In this document: one piece after another, positions 24,254-35,584 of the stretch
How the letters are laid out: each line of letters opens with the position of its first letter
How positions within the stretch are numbered: the first letter of the stretch is position 1
Source: Carnegiea gigantea
Lineage: Eukaryota; Streptophyta; Magnoliopsida; Caryophyllales; Cactaceae
Assembly (NCBI GenBank): GCA_029747015.1
Contig: JAKOGI010001359.1
Coordinates: forward strand, 62,001-126,000
DNA length: 64,000 nt
Reading direction: 5' to 3'
Program-made: the position numbers and the translations under genes
Notes under the pieces: model-generated
Database searches by the model: none
Told to the model about the DNA's origin: nothing
What the model saw: only the letters and a program-made list of their open reading frames with translations

Positions 24254-25240
24254 CCACCGGGCAACCATAAGAGATTAGCCTCGGTTTAAGGGAGTGGTCT
24301 GGTCAACATTGGAAAGTAGCAAAAGCTGGTTTCCAAGGTATATCCAACACACTTGACCGACCTCTACCTTACAAAACTGGTCTACTGAAAAATGGTTCTA
24401 ATTACTCAAACCTTGGAACTCTATCATTTAGACTAGCATCAACTCTAAATGACCCAGCAATGGGTGTGATGATGCCCCCAATCACTATCCTCCCTATAGT
24501 ACTAGTGGATGCACTATATAACTGGGTGGCCAAAAAAGACGTTGGGTCAATACAGTCGCTATTCGTCATACAAGACAGGAAGTACAGTTCAGAGATGCAA
24601 GGGACATTCAGATTGTCCTCCTTCATAAAGATACCACAAGCTAACAGCCTTTGGGCCACAGAAATGCAGGGGTTCCTAATGACAGTGCCTTTACAAGTGC
24701 TTGTATCATAATGATAGCCGCCCCCAATTTCATACCCAAAAGTATTTGGGTTAGAGTTCTATGGGACATGCTGTAAGGTAAGTCCAAGGTAGGTGAAAAA
24801 CCGAATTTGTCACTAAAGACACTCAAATTGAGATCATATAACTCCCCACTCAAGTAGAAGCAAATATATCCTTCAACATGGACCATTAGTAACCTTTATA
24901 TGCAAAGTACTCATAAGTTCAAGGGTATGGCCTCCATAAGCATGGTCTTGGTCTCAAGAAATTGACCCATACCATCCCAAGCAAAGAACCAATGAATATT
25001 ATCCATCAAACCCAAATTAATAAACAAATCCTCATCAAAGTATTTAGTAGCTACAGCTAGCCTACTTTTGAAAGCATTATATAAAGTAACAGAATCCGAA
25101 TTAGTTAAACCAAGAGAGTGATGAGCATTACCTCGGTTTCTAGTGTTGGTAGATGTTCGAGTGGATCGTAATGGCTTCTCCAGTGATTCTTTCAATGTCC
25201 CCGCTCTTTGTGCAGACATTTGCTTCTTCTTTAGTGCCAT
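24254..25240 (-). pseudogene. Athila-like retrotransposon ORF (plant transposon protein), broken
   Basis: This ORF type is found in Athila/Tat-related plant retrotransposons; its role is poorly known. A Met at 25240 opens a basic N-terminus, and near residue 70 comes 'TKYFDEDLFINLGLMDNI' then 'FFAWDGMGQFLE', matching the TRYFDEDALRELGL...LFA..GMG.FLE block. After a stop at 24911 and a frame change, 'FYLSGELYDLNLSVFSDKFG' (about 24800) matches the RLGEEHEMSLEEFN.AFGF block. A further shift leads to 'VIRNPCISVAQRLLACGIF' and 'SELYFLSCMTNSDCIDPTSF'. 'GRIVIGGIITPIA' then matches the GRIVIGGLIT.IA end. Plus-strand frames here are shadows. The C-terminal tail continues at 17106 beyond the inserted LTR element. 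Confidence 0.78.
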
Positions 25241-25816
25241 TTAACTCAATTATAGAGTAACATGGAAGAATTTAGGGTCTCTTAAACAAATAAATATCAT
25301 AACTCACTAAAACAAAATAGTAATAGTATAAGGACTAAAACTTTTCAATTATGTTACTCTTGTGTTTTTAAATAATCTTCTATTTTTAGTTAACCAAAAG
25401 ATACATCATAGCACACTATAATATAAATATAAAGTATTGCTTAGTAAATTATAGCTTACCAAAAGTCATAATGCAACTCACTAAGAAATCATGCCTCAAA
25501 ATGTGAACAAGAATGTGCATGTGTTCACCAAAATTGTGTATTATATATCTGCTCACTCTTTTGTTATTATGAACAATTAGTACTACTCACTAAATCATAT
25601 TAATCATCAATTATATTTTATAACGTACCAGATAACCATCACTGTTCACTAAATAAATATCATAACTCGCTAAAAAAAAAGTGTAGATAACTAGAATAAT
25701 TTTTCAATTTCTTTGATCACTAAATATATATCATAACTCCATTTCTTGTTAATTGTATTTATTTTAATGAGGACGATAAGCCACGTCATAAGCCACTAAT
25801 AATTAATGAGCATTAT

Positions 25817-25879
25817 TGTATGTATTAGTGAGCATCGTGTATATATTAGTGAGTGTCGTGTATGTATTAGTGAGCATGA
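25817..25879 (+). repeat. Three tandem copies of a 21-bp unit
   Basis: The unit TGTATGTATTAGTGAGCATCG is repeated three times with one to three changes per copy. Each copy contains the TTAGTGAG word of the surrounding array. Confidence 0.85.
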
Positions 25880-25927
25880 TGTTTTTCATTTTTTTTGATA
25901 CTATAATGACAATAACACCATTGCAAC

Positions 25928-25978
25928 AAGAAGAAGAAGAAGAAGAAGAAGAAGAAGAAGAATAGTAATAATAATATC

Positions 25979-26015
<37 letters not shown>
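25928..26015 (+). repeat. Microsatellites (AAG)n and (AAT)n
   Basis: AAG units at 25928-25962 are followed by imperfect AAT units to 26015. A minus-strand ORF with poly-isoleucine and poly-leucine across this stretch is an artefact of the repeats. Confidence 0.93.
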
Positions 26016-26041
26016 TCTATTAGCTCACTAAAAATATCTGT

Positions 26042-26069
26042 TAGCTCACTAAAATATTTTAGTGAGCTA
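26042..26069. repeat. 28-bp perfect palindrome
   Basis: The sequence from TAGCTCACTA to TAGTGAGCTA around a central AAATATTT is identical to its own reverse complement over 28 bases. It joins two array words head to head, so the strand could form a hairpin. Confidence 0.95.
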
Positions 26070-26150
26070 TAGAATATTTTTAGTGAGCGAAACCGAGTAT
26101 TTAGTAACATATTTTAGTGAGGCATATGACATTTTTAGTGACTTGAAATC

Positions 26151-26616
26151 CGATTGCATAATTGCTTCTGTACAACAAATAATATGATATAACAACCCGT
26201 CAAAGTTGGAGCAGAAAAGAAAGTATCTATACAGCACATTGAGAACGCACGAAGGAATAAACATGGCATTGGCTAAGGTTGAACTAGTCCTATTTGCCTG
26301 CACAAACATTTTGTTAATTCGACAATAAGAAACACGCAAAGCTTTGGTGTATTATAAAAATTCCACAATTCAGATCAAGAACAAACTAGTATCTACCGAA
26401 TTGGAGGTTCACCTTTACCTACAACCCAGCCTCTTGGCAATGTGTGGTTGAAACGCACGACGTGTCGTCTAAATTCTCATGTCTTCGATAGGCTGCTAAT
26501 AAAAATTTGTTCTTTACCTCTTCAGTGGGACCCTCCATACCTCCAGTCACAAGGGAGATTCTCCCGAATCTTCTTTACTTCTCCCTCTCTCCTACTTGTA
26601 GTTTCTATATATAATT
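26151..26616. other. Stretch without recognisable gene
   Basis: Short overlapping ORFs on both strands have no recognisable motifs. No transposon ends were identified. Confidence 0.35.
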
Positions 26617-26870
26617 GGTCATTATAGCGTCTACAGTTGGTCTATCGACTAGAATCATTTCATCAAACTTGTCCATTGCTTTGGCCCTTTTACTGCCTAG
26701 TTGTCCACCTTTTGACTTTTTAGGTTGTGATAGTATGTTCGAACAATGTCTGATCGTATTGTACCTGATGTAGTTGTTTGGCCATGATGCCACATTTAAT
26801 TATACTTTGTTTTCTTTCGTTCTTATTATATTTTAGAAGTTCAAAACCTAGCTATTCGGGTCATTATACT
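26617..26870 (-). repeat. Dispersed repeat, copy 1 (copy 2 at 41826-42070)
   Basis: The two copies align along their whole length with roughly two thirds identity by eye, in the same orientation. The minus strand keeps a shared protein-like stretch. Here it reads 'KKSKGGQLGSKRAKAMDKFD' followed by a short tail with DRPTVDA. In copy 2 it reads 'KEGGQLASKRARALEKFNE'. That suggests a coding origin on the minus strand, but I do not recognise the protein. It may be part of an unclassified retrotransposon. Confidence 0.6.
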
Positions 26871-27399
26871 TATCGAAACTAGGTAATGTTAACCAGATGA
26901 CAAACCTAGGGCCCTATCTATTGAGTAAGTTTTGAGAGTAAGGGTGGAATTTTGTAGTCCTCTGAGACAGTGTTGAAATTAAATTGCTTGTTATCGTAGT
27001 CCCATTCTAACATAAAGAAATCAATAAGTGTGACTAAACATGATTAATTAAACTAATTACTCACTAATCTTAATCCAAACATAATTAATTAAACTAATAT
27101 AAAATAAAGCACATTCAACACAATCAACATAAATCGACACTATACGAATAATAAACTATCAAAGTATGTAATATAACAAGGTAAACATTGAATTTACTAG
27201 CAAAAAGAAGAAAGAGAAAGAGGAGATCCTCAAAAACTCAAGAATCCAATAATGGAGATTAGACCTCCATTAAAGGAGCAAAGGCATGAGATTTGTGGCT
27301 TGTTTTCGCTTATTCTCAGTTAATTTTCTCTAATTACTCCTAATCTAGTGCATAATAAACCAAAAACTTGAAGTTTCAAATTGGGCTTTAAGCTGAAGT
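26871..27399. other. AT-rich DNA without recognisable gene
   Basis: Several near-repeats of 'taattaaactaat' occur between 27040 and 27100. No coding similarity was recognised. The left LTR of the gag-only element may begin within this stretch. Confidence 0.35.
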
Positions 27400-28488
27400 C
27401 AAACGGCTAATTTAGGATTTTTATTTATATTATGCTTCTTTTGTATGCAATAAGTGAAGGTGGGCAATGTCATAATATTTGAGGTTAATGGAGTTGAAAC
27501 ACGCAAAAAAGAGGTTTGCCATTTAAGCTTAAGAAGGCCAAAAGATAAGGGTAACTAATACCAAAAATGCCTCCTCTAATGCTCCCCATCCCACCCATAA
27601 TTTTTTTATTGTTTCCTTGTTCAACCAAGTTGGCACAATTAGCCCATGCCACACGGCACAATCATGTCAAACTCATTGTTCAGGTCCTTTATAAGCCCCG
27701 TTCTCCATCCTTTGTAACTAAGTAGATCTTAATAGATTTTAGGATAGACTAGAGGTTGTTTTAGATTTTCTCGTTCTTATGTAGCCACTCTAAACTTAAT
27801 TTAATTCAAGATAAGTTCAAGTTTTGATTGTTTTGTTTTCTTTCTCTCTCTAATATCTTGTTCACTTAGTCTCGTTCTTCAGTTTCTCTTTCATTCAAGT
27901 TATGCCCTATTTTTGTTTCCTATTTTATGTTCAAAGTTGCAAGATTAGGTTCTTTGATGTTTAAAATTCTTAATTTTGACTCCTGGAGACTCTTTCTTCC
28001 CTTTTCATTTCTAATCTCTCATTTTCTTCTCTTTTAGTAACATTTTCTATACATTCTTCCACGTCTTAGGTTAGGGTTTGAAAACCCATTTTGATAGTTG
28101 TTTAATTTCTTTGAGTATGAGTTAGTTCTTTGTTGTTTATGGCATGTTAATTTCAAATAAATCCAAATCCACCACATATCCATCATATTTACTCCAATTT
28201 TGGTGGTTTTGGCCCCAATTTTGAATTTCAAGCTTTTGAGGTACTCTTTCTCTCTACTTTCTGTAGCTAGTTTAATATTTTCATGAGTTAGTTGTTTGAC
28301 TTTTAGTTGTTAATATATGTTTAGACTCATGTTCTACTTAGTTTAGTTTGTTGTGAGTTTTTATTTTGTTAATTATGACTAACCATGTTTAGAGTTAATT
28401 TAAACATGTATTAGTTGTTTCTTGCTTTAGTTTAGTTTACACATGTGCTAGATTAGCTAATAAGTGACTTGATTTCAACATTATCCCA
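27400..28488 (+). repeat. Left direct repeat (probable 5' LTR) of a gag-only element
   Basis: It matches 31990-32390 plus 34821-35584 in the same order and orientation. Shared blocks include the 'ggatttttatttatatt' region, 'taagtagatcttaatagatttt' versus 'tagtagatattaagtagctttt', 'gggtttgaaaacccatttt', 'ctctgtagctagttta' and 'gataagtgacttga'. The right boundary is near 28488, where similarity stops. The left boundary is soft. No clear target duplication was found. Confidence 0.68.
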
Positions 28489-28799
28489 AAGGAAGCCATA
28501 TTTTCCCCTTAGTTCTCAAAAAACTATCCAACAAAAAGGCATTGTTCATTGAGACAATGGCTCTAAATTAGGTCACTTATTGTAAATATGCCTCCTTTAG
28601 TTCATTGTATGCTACGACGTTCGATTTCTTTTGTTATTGTCTTATTTTAAATTTTTAGCTATAGCTTAGTTACTTGTTTTGATGATATTGAAAACTACAA
28701 AAAAATTAAAGAAAATGTGAAAAGTTTAAAAAAGAAAAAAAAAATTAAAAACCAAAATGTTCTGACTTACTTGATGGCAACGGTGGAATAGGAAATTAT

Positions 28800-29620
28800 G
28801 AAGGAACAAATGTGGTTAATGTTAAGCCCAAGCCTACCAATCTTGATGAGCCCGTTGTGAAAAGAGTGAAGGAAGAACCTTCTTACTTGAGAGATCACTT
28901 CTATCTTCCCCAAACCTCTCCACGATCATGTTTTGAACTCCATCATATCACTAACGATGTCGCTTTTGAGCTTGACTCTGATTATGTTAACATGCTTCCC
29001 AAATTCACTAGTTTTTGTGATCCTTATTTGTTTATTCATTAGTTTGAGGAGGTGTGGTCTTTGATTCACATGCCTATGGTACCAAAAGAGCTTATGAGGA
29101 TAAAATTCATTCTTTTTGCTTTTAAAGAAGATGTTAAGAGGTGGATCTACAATCTTAAGGTTAGTTCTATTTCATCTTTAGATTCCTTTGTTAGTGTCCT
29201 CCTTAAGAGTTACTTCCTCACTAGCAAGACCATTAGGCTCAGGAATCAAGTCCTATCTTTTTTCATAAATTAAACATAAGCCTTTTAGGAAATGTATGAA
29301 TAGTTATAAGGAATCAATCACTTAATGTCATCACCATATTTTGGAGAAATGAAACTTCTACTAAATTTTTACGATGTGCAGAGGAGATTTTAGTGTAAGA
29401 AGGAAAATAACGCTTGGGAATTCCTTAAGTATTTGAGTGATAACACCTTTTAGTGGGGGAGCCACTAATCTTGAAACTCTAAGGTTAATAGGGGTAAGTT
29501 ACCTAATGATTTTGGTGCCTTCAAGGACGTAATGGTTAATTATGGGGGTCAACTTAGAATTGCTCCTTTTTATCCCCCTTAACCTCATGGTTATATCCCT
29601 TGGTCATATATTTTTTAGTA
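28800..29620 (+). pseudogene. Ty3/gypsy gag, Tat/Athila-like, degraded
   Basis: Gag would form the particle that packages the element RNA. The frame from 28812 gives 'YLRDHFYLPQTSPRS', matching the LREYM.PP.TS..SCI start, then 'MLPKFTSF', matching the LLPQFHGL block. After a stop at 29040 come 'FEEVWSLIHMPMVPKELMRI' and 'LFAFKEDVKRWIYNLKVSSI', matching RL.LFPFSLKDKAK.WL.SL....I. 'VLLKSYFLTSKTIRLRNQVL' then matches FLKKFFP..KT..LR.QI. After another stop, 'AWEFLKYLSDNTF' at about 29418-29456 matches the AWEFL..LAEN block. No protease or polymerase follows within the element. Confidence 0.8.
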
Positions 29621-31989
29621 TTGCTAAGACCATGATGCTACCTCTTTCCTTCTCTCTCATGATCAATTTCTTATAAGGATGTGACTGAATTTTCTTTGGT
29701 CTTACTAGCACTCTTTTCTTCCCTTGACACTTACATATCTAGCGGTGATCTAGAGGGTATGTGGTCATTGATACTTATCCACCACTTCTTAGAGAGATCA
29801 ATGAGAGTGAGAAACTTGTGGCCAACACTAATTATGATCTTGAGCATGACAAGATTGTGGGTTCTATGATTGTCTTTGTTAAAGAGGAGGATTTTCTTGA
29901 GGAGACTGCTTTAGATGAGTCTTATGATGAAGAGACTGTTAAGGTTATGTCGTGTGATGTAGAGCTTGTTGATCCCATCTCTATTGAGTCTTCTACTAAT
30001 CCCATCCCCCTTTATTGTCTTATCACCACTCACTCCTTCATTATTTCACTTTATCATGGATCTATAACTATGCCCCTTACTTGAGCTCGAGATTTGTGTG
30101 ATAGATGCCCCTAATTTAGATTATAGGCTTGAGCTTGATGTGACTATAGGATGTGAGAATTGGTTAGAGGATTTAGGATTCATGCCTAGTTTACACACTC
30201 ATGATTCTTCTGGGACTTCTAGGCCCTTATCTTCTGCATTGAATAAAGATGGATGTGTGCAGCTCTTATGATTGGACCGATATCTTTGATAAGCTCAAGA
30301 GAGTTTTACCTTTATTTTGGTGATATGCTTTTTTTGGAACATACTTCTTGGTACTACTTATTTTCATTTTTGTGAGGATTTCTCCCATTCATTTGATAAG
30401 TTGCTATGAGTTCTCGTATGGATTGATATAAGTAGCAACTTGGTGGTTTGATGGAGTAGTTGTTGCTCCATGGCTCTCATTTTCATCATTTTAGTGAGGC
30501 ATAGTTTAGGTGCACCCAACACCTATCTTAGTGCAATTGTTCCAACTCCTCCTTCTTCTCCTTTTTCCTCTACTTCTTTCTTTTTGTAAATAGTTATGGA
30601 TATTGAAATTGTGAATTTTTAGGTGATCAACTATGAAGTGAAATTTAGGATGGCGTTGTTGAGCCAAGAGATGGCTTTGATTGCACTTGTTTATTTTATG
30701 CATGTTGTTTATTGAATGGTTGCTGGTGGTGTGATTTATTTTTTGTATGTTTGTTGGATTTTTGTTGATTTTATGATTGCATTGTGTATGTGATTACTTT
30801 TGGCACATTAGTTCCTACAATGATAACATTATAGGTTTTTACCGTGGGTGTGATGTGCCCAATTGTTCATATTTTCAAAACATTTTCTAAATCCAAAAAA
30901 TTCTTTATTTTGCTTCGGGACTTGTGGGTTTCATAGGTCATTGTGATCCTATGATGATAGGTTTTTTACTTACATGTAAATAGGTTGTGCATGATGGGAA
31001 GTCTTGTTTAGGATGTAGTTCCAACGTTGCATAACAGTCTCATCTCATATGTGTGATTTTGTGCCTGCCTTGTTTACTCCACCATTAATTCTACATGTCT
31101 AATCACTAAATTGGCATGTAAAATTTTATTCATCTAGTTGTCTTCAAAGCTGTTGTAAAAATACAAGTAAAAAAAGTAGAAAAGATGAAAAAAGGGCCTA
31201 GACACTGAATGAAAACCTGACCCCAAAGTTCAAAGCCACTATGTTCATGTCATATCTATAATTGGCTTGAATATGTGCTATTGTACTCTATTAGTCATCT
31301 AGTTTGACTATGAAATAAGTGATTTCACATAGTCCAATAAAACCACCTTTTTAAAGGGACGGCCAATTATTTGTACGAACTTAAGTGGGTTTCGAATGAG
31401 TGTGTTTTTAATCTTGATAGCACCACAAAAAAAGGCGGAGCAAAGAAGTTAGTTAGGTAAGGAAAATGGGAATCATGTATTTCCTAAGAACTTGATTTTG
31501 AGGGATTGATGCACATTTGTACATGCACTAAGTTGTACATATCACTACATTTTGTTGTGTGGGCCAAAAAATTAGAGTTAGGTTGCATCTTGCGGCTTAG
31601 ATGTCTTTTGCTTGTACATTCTATTTGTACATAGTTTGGTGACTTGGTTACTAGGGCCATGCAATTGCGCAAGTTGCATTCGTAATGTTCCCATCACTTA
31701 TATACATGATCTTGTTTTTGAAAAGTCAAAAAGATTTTCCTATATTTTTTAAAATGATTTTTAGAGTGTATTTTCTAAAAACCCTCATGAGACATTATTT
31801 GTCCATTTGGGAACCAAGGGGTTCAAAGGGCTTGTTGCATATGCTAAATGCAACCATGATTTCTATGAAAGTATAGTAGATTTTAGTAGTTTCATTTTGT
31901 TTTGCTTGAGAATGAGCAAAATCATGGTGTAGGCATACTTGTTCAGGCTCAAAATGTAACATCTTTCACCTCATTTTAGAGACTTTAGT
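29621..31989 (+). other. Non-coding internal region of the gag-only element
   Basis: The first part (29681-30300) has broken frames with acidic stretches that may be the gag C-terminus. The rest is non-coding. Near 31900, 'TTTGCTTGAGAATGAGCAAAAT' resembles the GCTTGAGGACAAGC motif that often lies before the polypurine tract in Tat-type elements, and the right direct repeat follows. No protease, reverse transcriptase or integrase was recognised. Confidence 0.55.
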
Positions 31990-32390
31990 TTTAAATAATG
32001 GCAGGTTTAGGATTCTAATTTATATTTTGCGTTTTTTTAATAGAAAATAAGCTGAAGCAAATAATATTAGAGGTTTTAAGGCTTAATGGAGCCAAAATAT
32101 GCCCAAAAAAAAACTCAAGATTCAAACTCAAGAAGGTTGGGAGGAGGATAAAGGCAACCAGTACTAAAACGGGAACTATTAGTGCCAAAAAGTATGTACA
32201 TTGCCAATTGTCTGTGCCACCCCCAATTTCTACATTGTTTTCATCTTAACAAGTTCGCATAGTCAGCCCTTGTCACATGGGACAAACTTACCAAACTCGC
32301 TGTTATGGGGCTTTTGTAAACCTCATTCTACCTCATTTGTGATTTAGTAGATATTAAGTAGCTTTTAAGATAGACTATATGTAATCTTAG

Positions 32391-32415
32391 TGTGAAACCC
32401 CAGAAAAAGATTATT

Positions 32416-32485
<70 letters not shown>

Positions 32486-34815
32486 TATTTATAATTATTA
32501 CGATATTAGTTGACCTACTATGCTTGAACTTTTAGTATTTTAATTTTTAGAAAATTTAGCGGGATAGCATATGGGTTAGTCAAACGGTCGAAGCTAGAGG
32601 AATATCAGTCCTTCGAGTTTTTATTTCCAAAAAGAAGTAGCAAAGCAAAAGAGGGGAAGGGGGGAAGGAAAAACTCTAATGATGAGAAACGCTAGTGATT
32701 TGAACTCTTATGATTCCCTCTCTTCCTTTCCCCCCTCTCACCCATGACCATCTCTCTCTCCCCCCCTTTCCGTGAACTACAGCTGGCCGCCGTCGCCTCC
32801 TTTAGTCGTCGCCGCCCATCTCTCCCTCTCTGTCCTCTTTGTTTTTCTTGGTAAATATGTCAAACCCTAGCCAACTGTGTTGGATTTCCATTGTTTTTCT
32901 TAAAAAATTTAAACGTGGCCATGAAATTGACAGATGCCCACTCCTATGATGTTTTTATTTTTGTCCAGATTTAAACTCTTGATGGGAGAACTAAAATGCC
33001 CTAAGGTTCTTCCTTCCCACTATTTTTCACTCTAAGGTAGAATACTCGTTTCTCCTCTTATGGCTTCAATGGTTTTGTCGTTTTAGCAATTAAGAATGAT
33101 GGTGTTGTTCAATAAAAGGATTGGGGGCATGTTTTGGGCAGGTTTGGATCGAATTATGGGAGGAAAGAAGGCTAAAAATTGTGATATTTTCACTATTAGT
33201 ACGTGCAGATAATTAGCTGACTTCGCGGACTAACTGGCGAAAGTTAGGACCTTTAAAAATCCTGAAGACCTTGTGATGGTATATCTAGAAGTTCTCTAAC
33301 CATGGAATTTTGAATTTCATGAATCGGAGTTAAAACGAGCAAGTTATGGTGAAAATACCGAGACTGCACAAAACTAATTACAACTACGATAATTTGAGAA
33401 TTTGTTGAAATTTGAACTAGTTAGACTTGGATTTTGTTAATGGTCATTTGCAGAAAGTTGTAATTCATGGCTTAGCCTTTCTAGAATGGGTTTAATCTTA
33501 AAATTTTGACATCAGGAGTGAACAATATGGTCCTAGGAAGTTGGAGGTGAAATCTGGAAATAAACTAGGCAGATCACAGTAGCAGCATATGTGTGGTTTT
33601 TAATATTTATGGCTTCCTATAAAATTTATTGATGGTTGGAATTGGCTGTTGAGTGTAGGAGGACGCTTAGGAGGATTAATTGGGTACAGTGGGCCTTTAG
33701 AGAGTTGGGCTAAGAGTTGGAACTAACAGAATACATTCGTAGGGAAATATTTTAGGTCAAACTAGCGTTCCAGGCTCAAGCTTAGGCATCGTATTCTAGC
33801 AAGTAACAATCATACCCTAACTCCCCCAAATATCCCTTGGAAGCATGTCCTGTGAGTGTGCTTGAACGGTGTTTAAATGTTTTTTGAATTGATTTTTGGG
33901 AGATCTTTCCCATGTAAATGTGCGATGAGGTTTTACTAGGATTTTTGTTGAAGCAATTGTTCAACTGGTCATTGCATGAGTTTATCTTGAATGTCCATTG
34001 TGAAAATGATAATGAAATATTTCTATATCAAAATGGGTCGGGTTGGGTTATGTTCTATTAAAGATCGTTGTTAATTGCAAATGTGCGAGTAATTGAATAA
34101 ATGGGCGGGACTAAGTAGTTATACTCCTGTTTTGTTTGATGGTCATTAGCCTTCCCCGGGTAAAAGTGCATGCATGTGAGCAACCACGTGCCACCCTATA
34201 GATGGATGTGGGCCAGGTTAGCAATAATTATCTAAATTGATGGTAGGCCAGAATATGGTTAAGCAGCTATGCTAAGCGCAAATACAGGCCATGGGACCCC
34301 GTGAGGTCGCTCACCCCTTTTATCTTGAAGCTGAATAAGTAGACCGGGGTTGTTATAAGTTCATGTTGAGAATCCATAAGTACTTAGAACTGCATGTTTG
34401 TCACCCACCCCTAAAATGATTTGAAATGAATTTGTGTGCATGTTTTGACTGTTAGGGGTGGTTGTTATTGAGTTTATTTCACTTTTCCAAATGTTTTGCT
34501 TTCAGGTGATGTGCATGAGTATGGGGATGGGAACCCGAATTAGAACAAGGCCTCGTTACCTAAGATTTAGCTGAAATGAATTAGTTTTGGAATAAATTTG
34601 TTTGTGAAGATTGTTATTTAATTTGGACATTGTTATATTTCTCGTCAAGGCTAGAACTTATGCCTCAAATTGGGATTAAACAATGCATTAATGTTTTTGG
34701 TTGATACTCAGGTTGGTATTTCTGAGAGGGACATACGACGGTAATTTAGGTTTTCCGCTGCCACGTAGGTTAATCCTAGTAGATAAAGGGGGATTAGAAA
34801 AATCGAGGTGTTACA
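32391..34815 (+). mobile_element. Solo LTR of a second family, 2,425 bp
   Basis: It starts TGTGAAACCCC and ends GAGGTGTTACA. The flanks are CTTAG (32386-32390) and CTGAG (34816-34820), a 5-bp duplication with one change. The right direct repeat of the gag-only element continues on both sides, so the limits are well supported. A (TA)30 tract lies near the left end, and a pyrimidine-rich TTTTGCTTTCAG acceptor-like site lies near 34505. No coding region was recognised. Confidence 0.85.
32421..32480 (+). repeat. (TA)30 microsatellite
   Basis: Sixty bases of uninterrupted TA repeats near the 5' end of the solo LTR. The length is likely variable between individuals. Confidence 0.97.
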
Positions 34816-35584
34816 CTGAGGTTTCCTCTTCCTTATATAGCCACCTTAAACTCACTTTAATTCAATACAAGTTCAAGTTTTCATTGTTTGCTTACTTTCT
34901 CTATCCCTAATTTCTTGCTTACTTAATCTTGTTCTTTTATGTCTCTTTAATTTAAGTGGTGCTCTATTTTTATTTTCTTATTTTTATCTTCAAAGTTGGA
35001 GGCTTTAGCTTGGTTGGCTAGTGACTCTTTCTTCCGCTTTCCACTTTCAATCTCTCAATTTTTTCTCTTCCAATGGCATTTTTATACTTTATTCTCCATT
35101 CTTACATTAGGGTTTGAAAACCCATTTTGAAAGTTCTTTAATTTCTTTGATTATAGGTTCATTCTTAGTTGTTTCTGGTAGATTAATTGTAAATAACTAG
35201 AAGTCCACCACATATCCACTGCCTTTCTCCAAATTTCGTGGTTTATGCCTCATCTTTGGATTTCATGCTTTTAGAGTACTCTTTCTTTCTCTCCTCTCTC
35301 TGTAGCTAGTTTAGTGCTTTCATTTGTTTGTTGTTTGACTTTTGGTTGTTAATACATGTTTATATACATGCTTTGGTTAATTTAGTGTATTGTGATTTTT
35401 GTTTTGTTAATTATGATTAAGCATGTTTAGAGTAGAAATAGGGTTTAATTAGCTTGATTAATCATAATTAGTCTAGCATTACTATTACATTTGTTAATTT
35501 AAGCATGCTTTGGCTGCTTCTTTCTTTAGTTTAGTTTGGATATATGCTAGATTAGTTGATAAGTGACTTGACTTTAACATTGTC

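Larger units (their letters stand above)
25261..26150. repeat. Array of TTTAGTGAGC / GCTCACTAAA words, fold-back-like
   Basis: Degenerate copies of (A)CTCACTAAA occur at 25303, 25477, 25586, 25645, 25665 and 25715. Most are in one orientation and several are linked to 'AAATATCATAACTC'. From 25823 the complementary word TTAGTGAGC dominates, and both orientations occur at 26030-26140, including a perfect 28-bp palindrome. Microsatellites interrupt the array. It could be the subterminal region of a DNA transposon or a fold-back element; plant CACTA elements often use TTAGTGAC-like subterminal words. No transposon termini were found. Confidence 0.65.
31990..35584 (+). repeat. Right direct repeat (probable 3' LTR), split by a solo LTR
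   Basis: It matches the left repeat at 27400-28488 once the 2,425-bp insertion at 32391-34815 is ignored. It ends at about 35584, directly before a different gypsy pol remnant. An extra ~100 bp near 35430-35500 is absent from the left copy. Confidence 0.68.

Noticed and set aside
24460..24711. Plus-strand 83-codon ORF
   Set aside because: It is the shadow of the Athila-like ORF on the minus strand, which has clear family motifs.
25901..26110. Minus-strand ORF with poly-isoleucine and poly-leucine
   Set aside because: It is a translation of AAT and AAG microsatellites.
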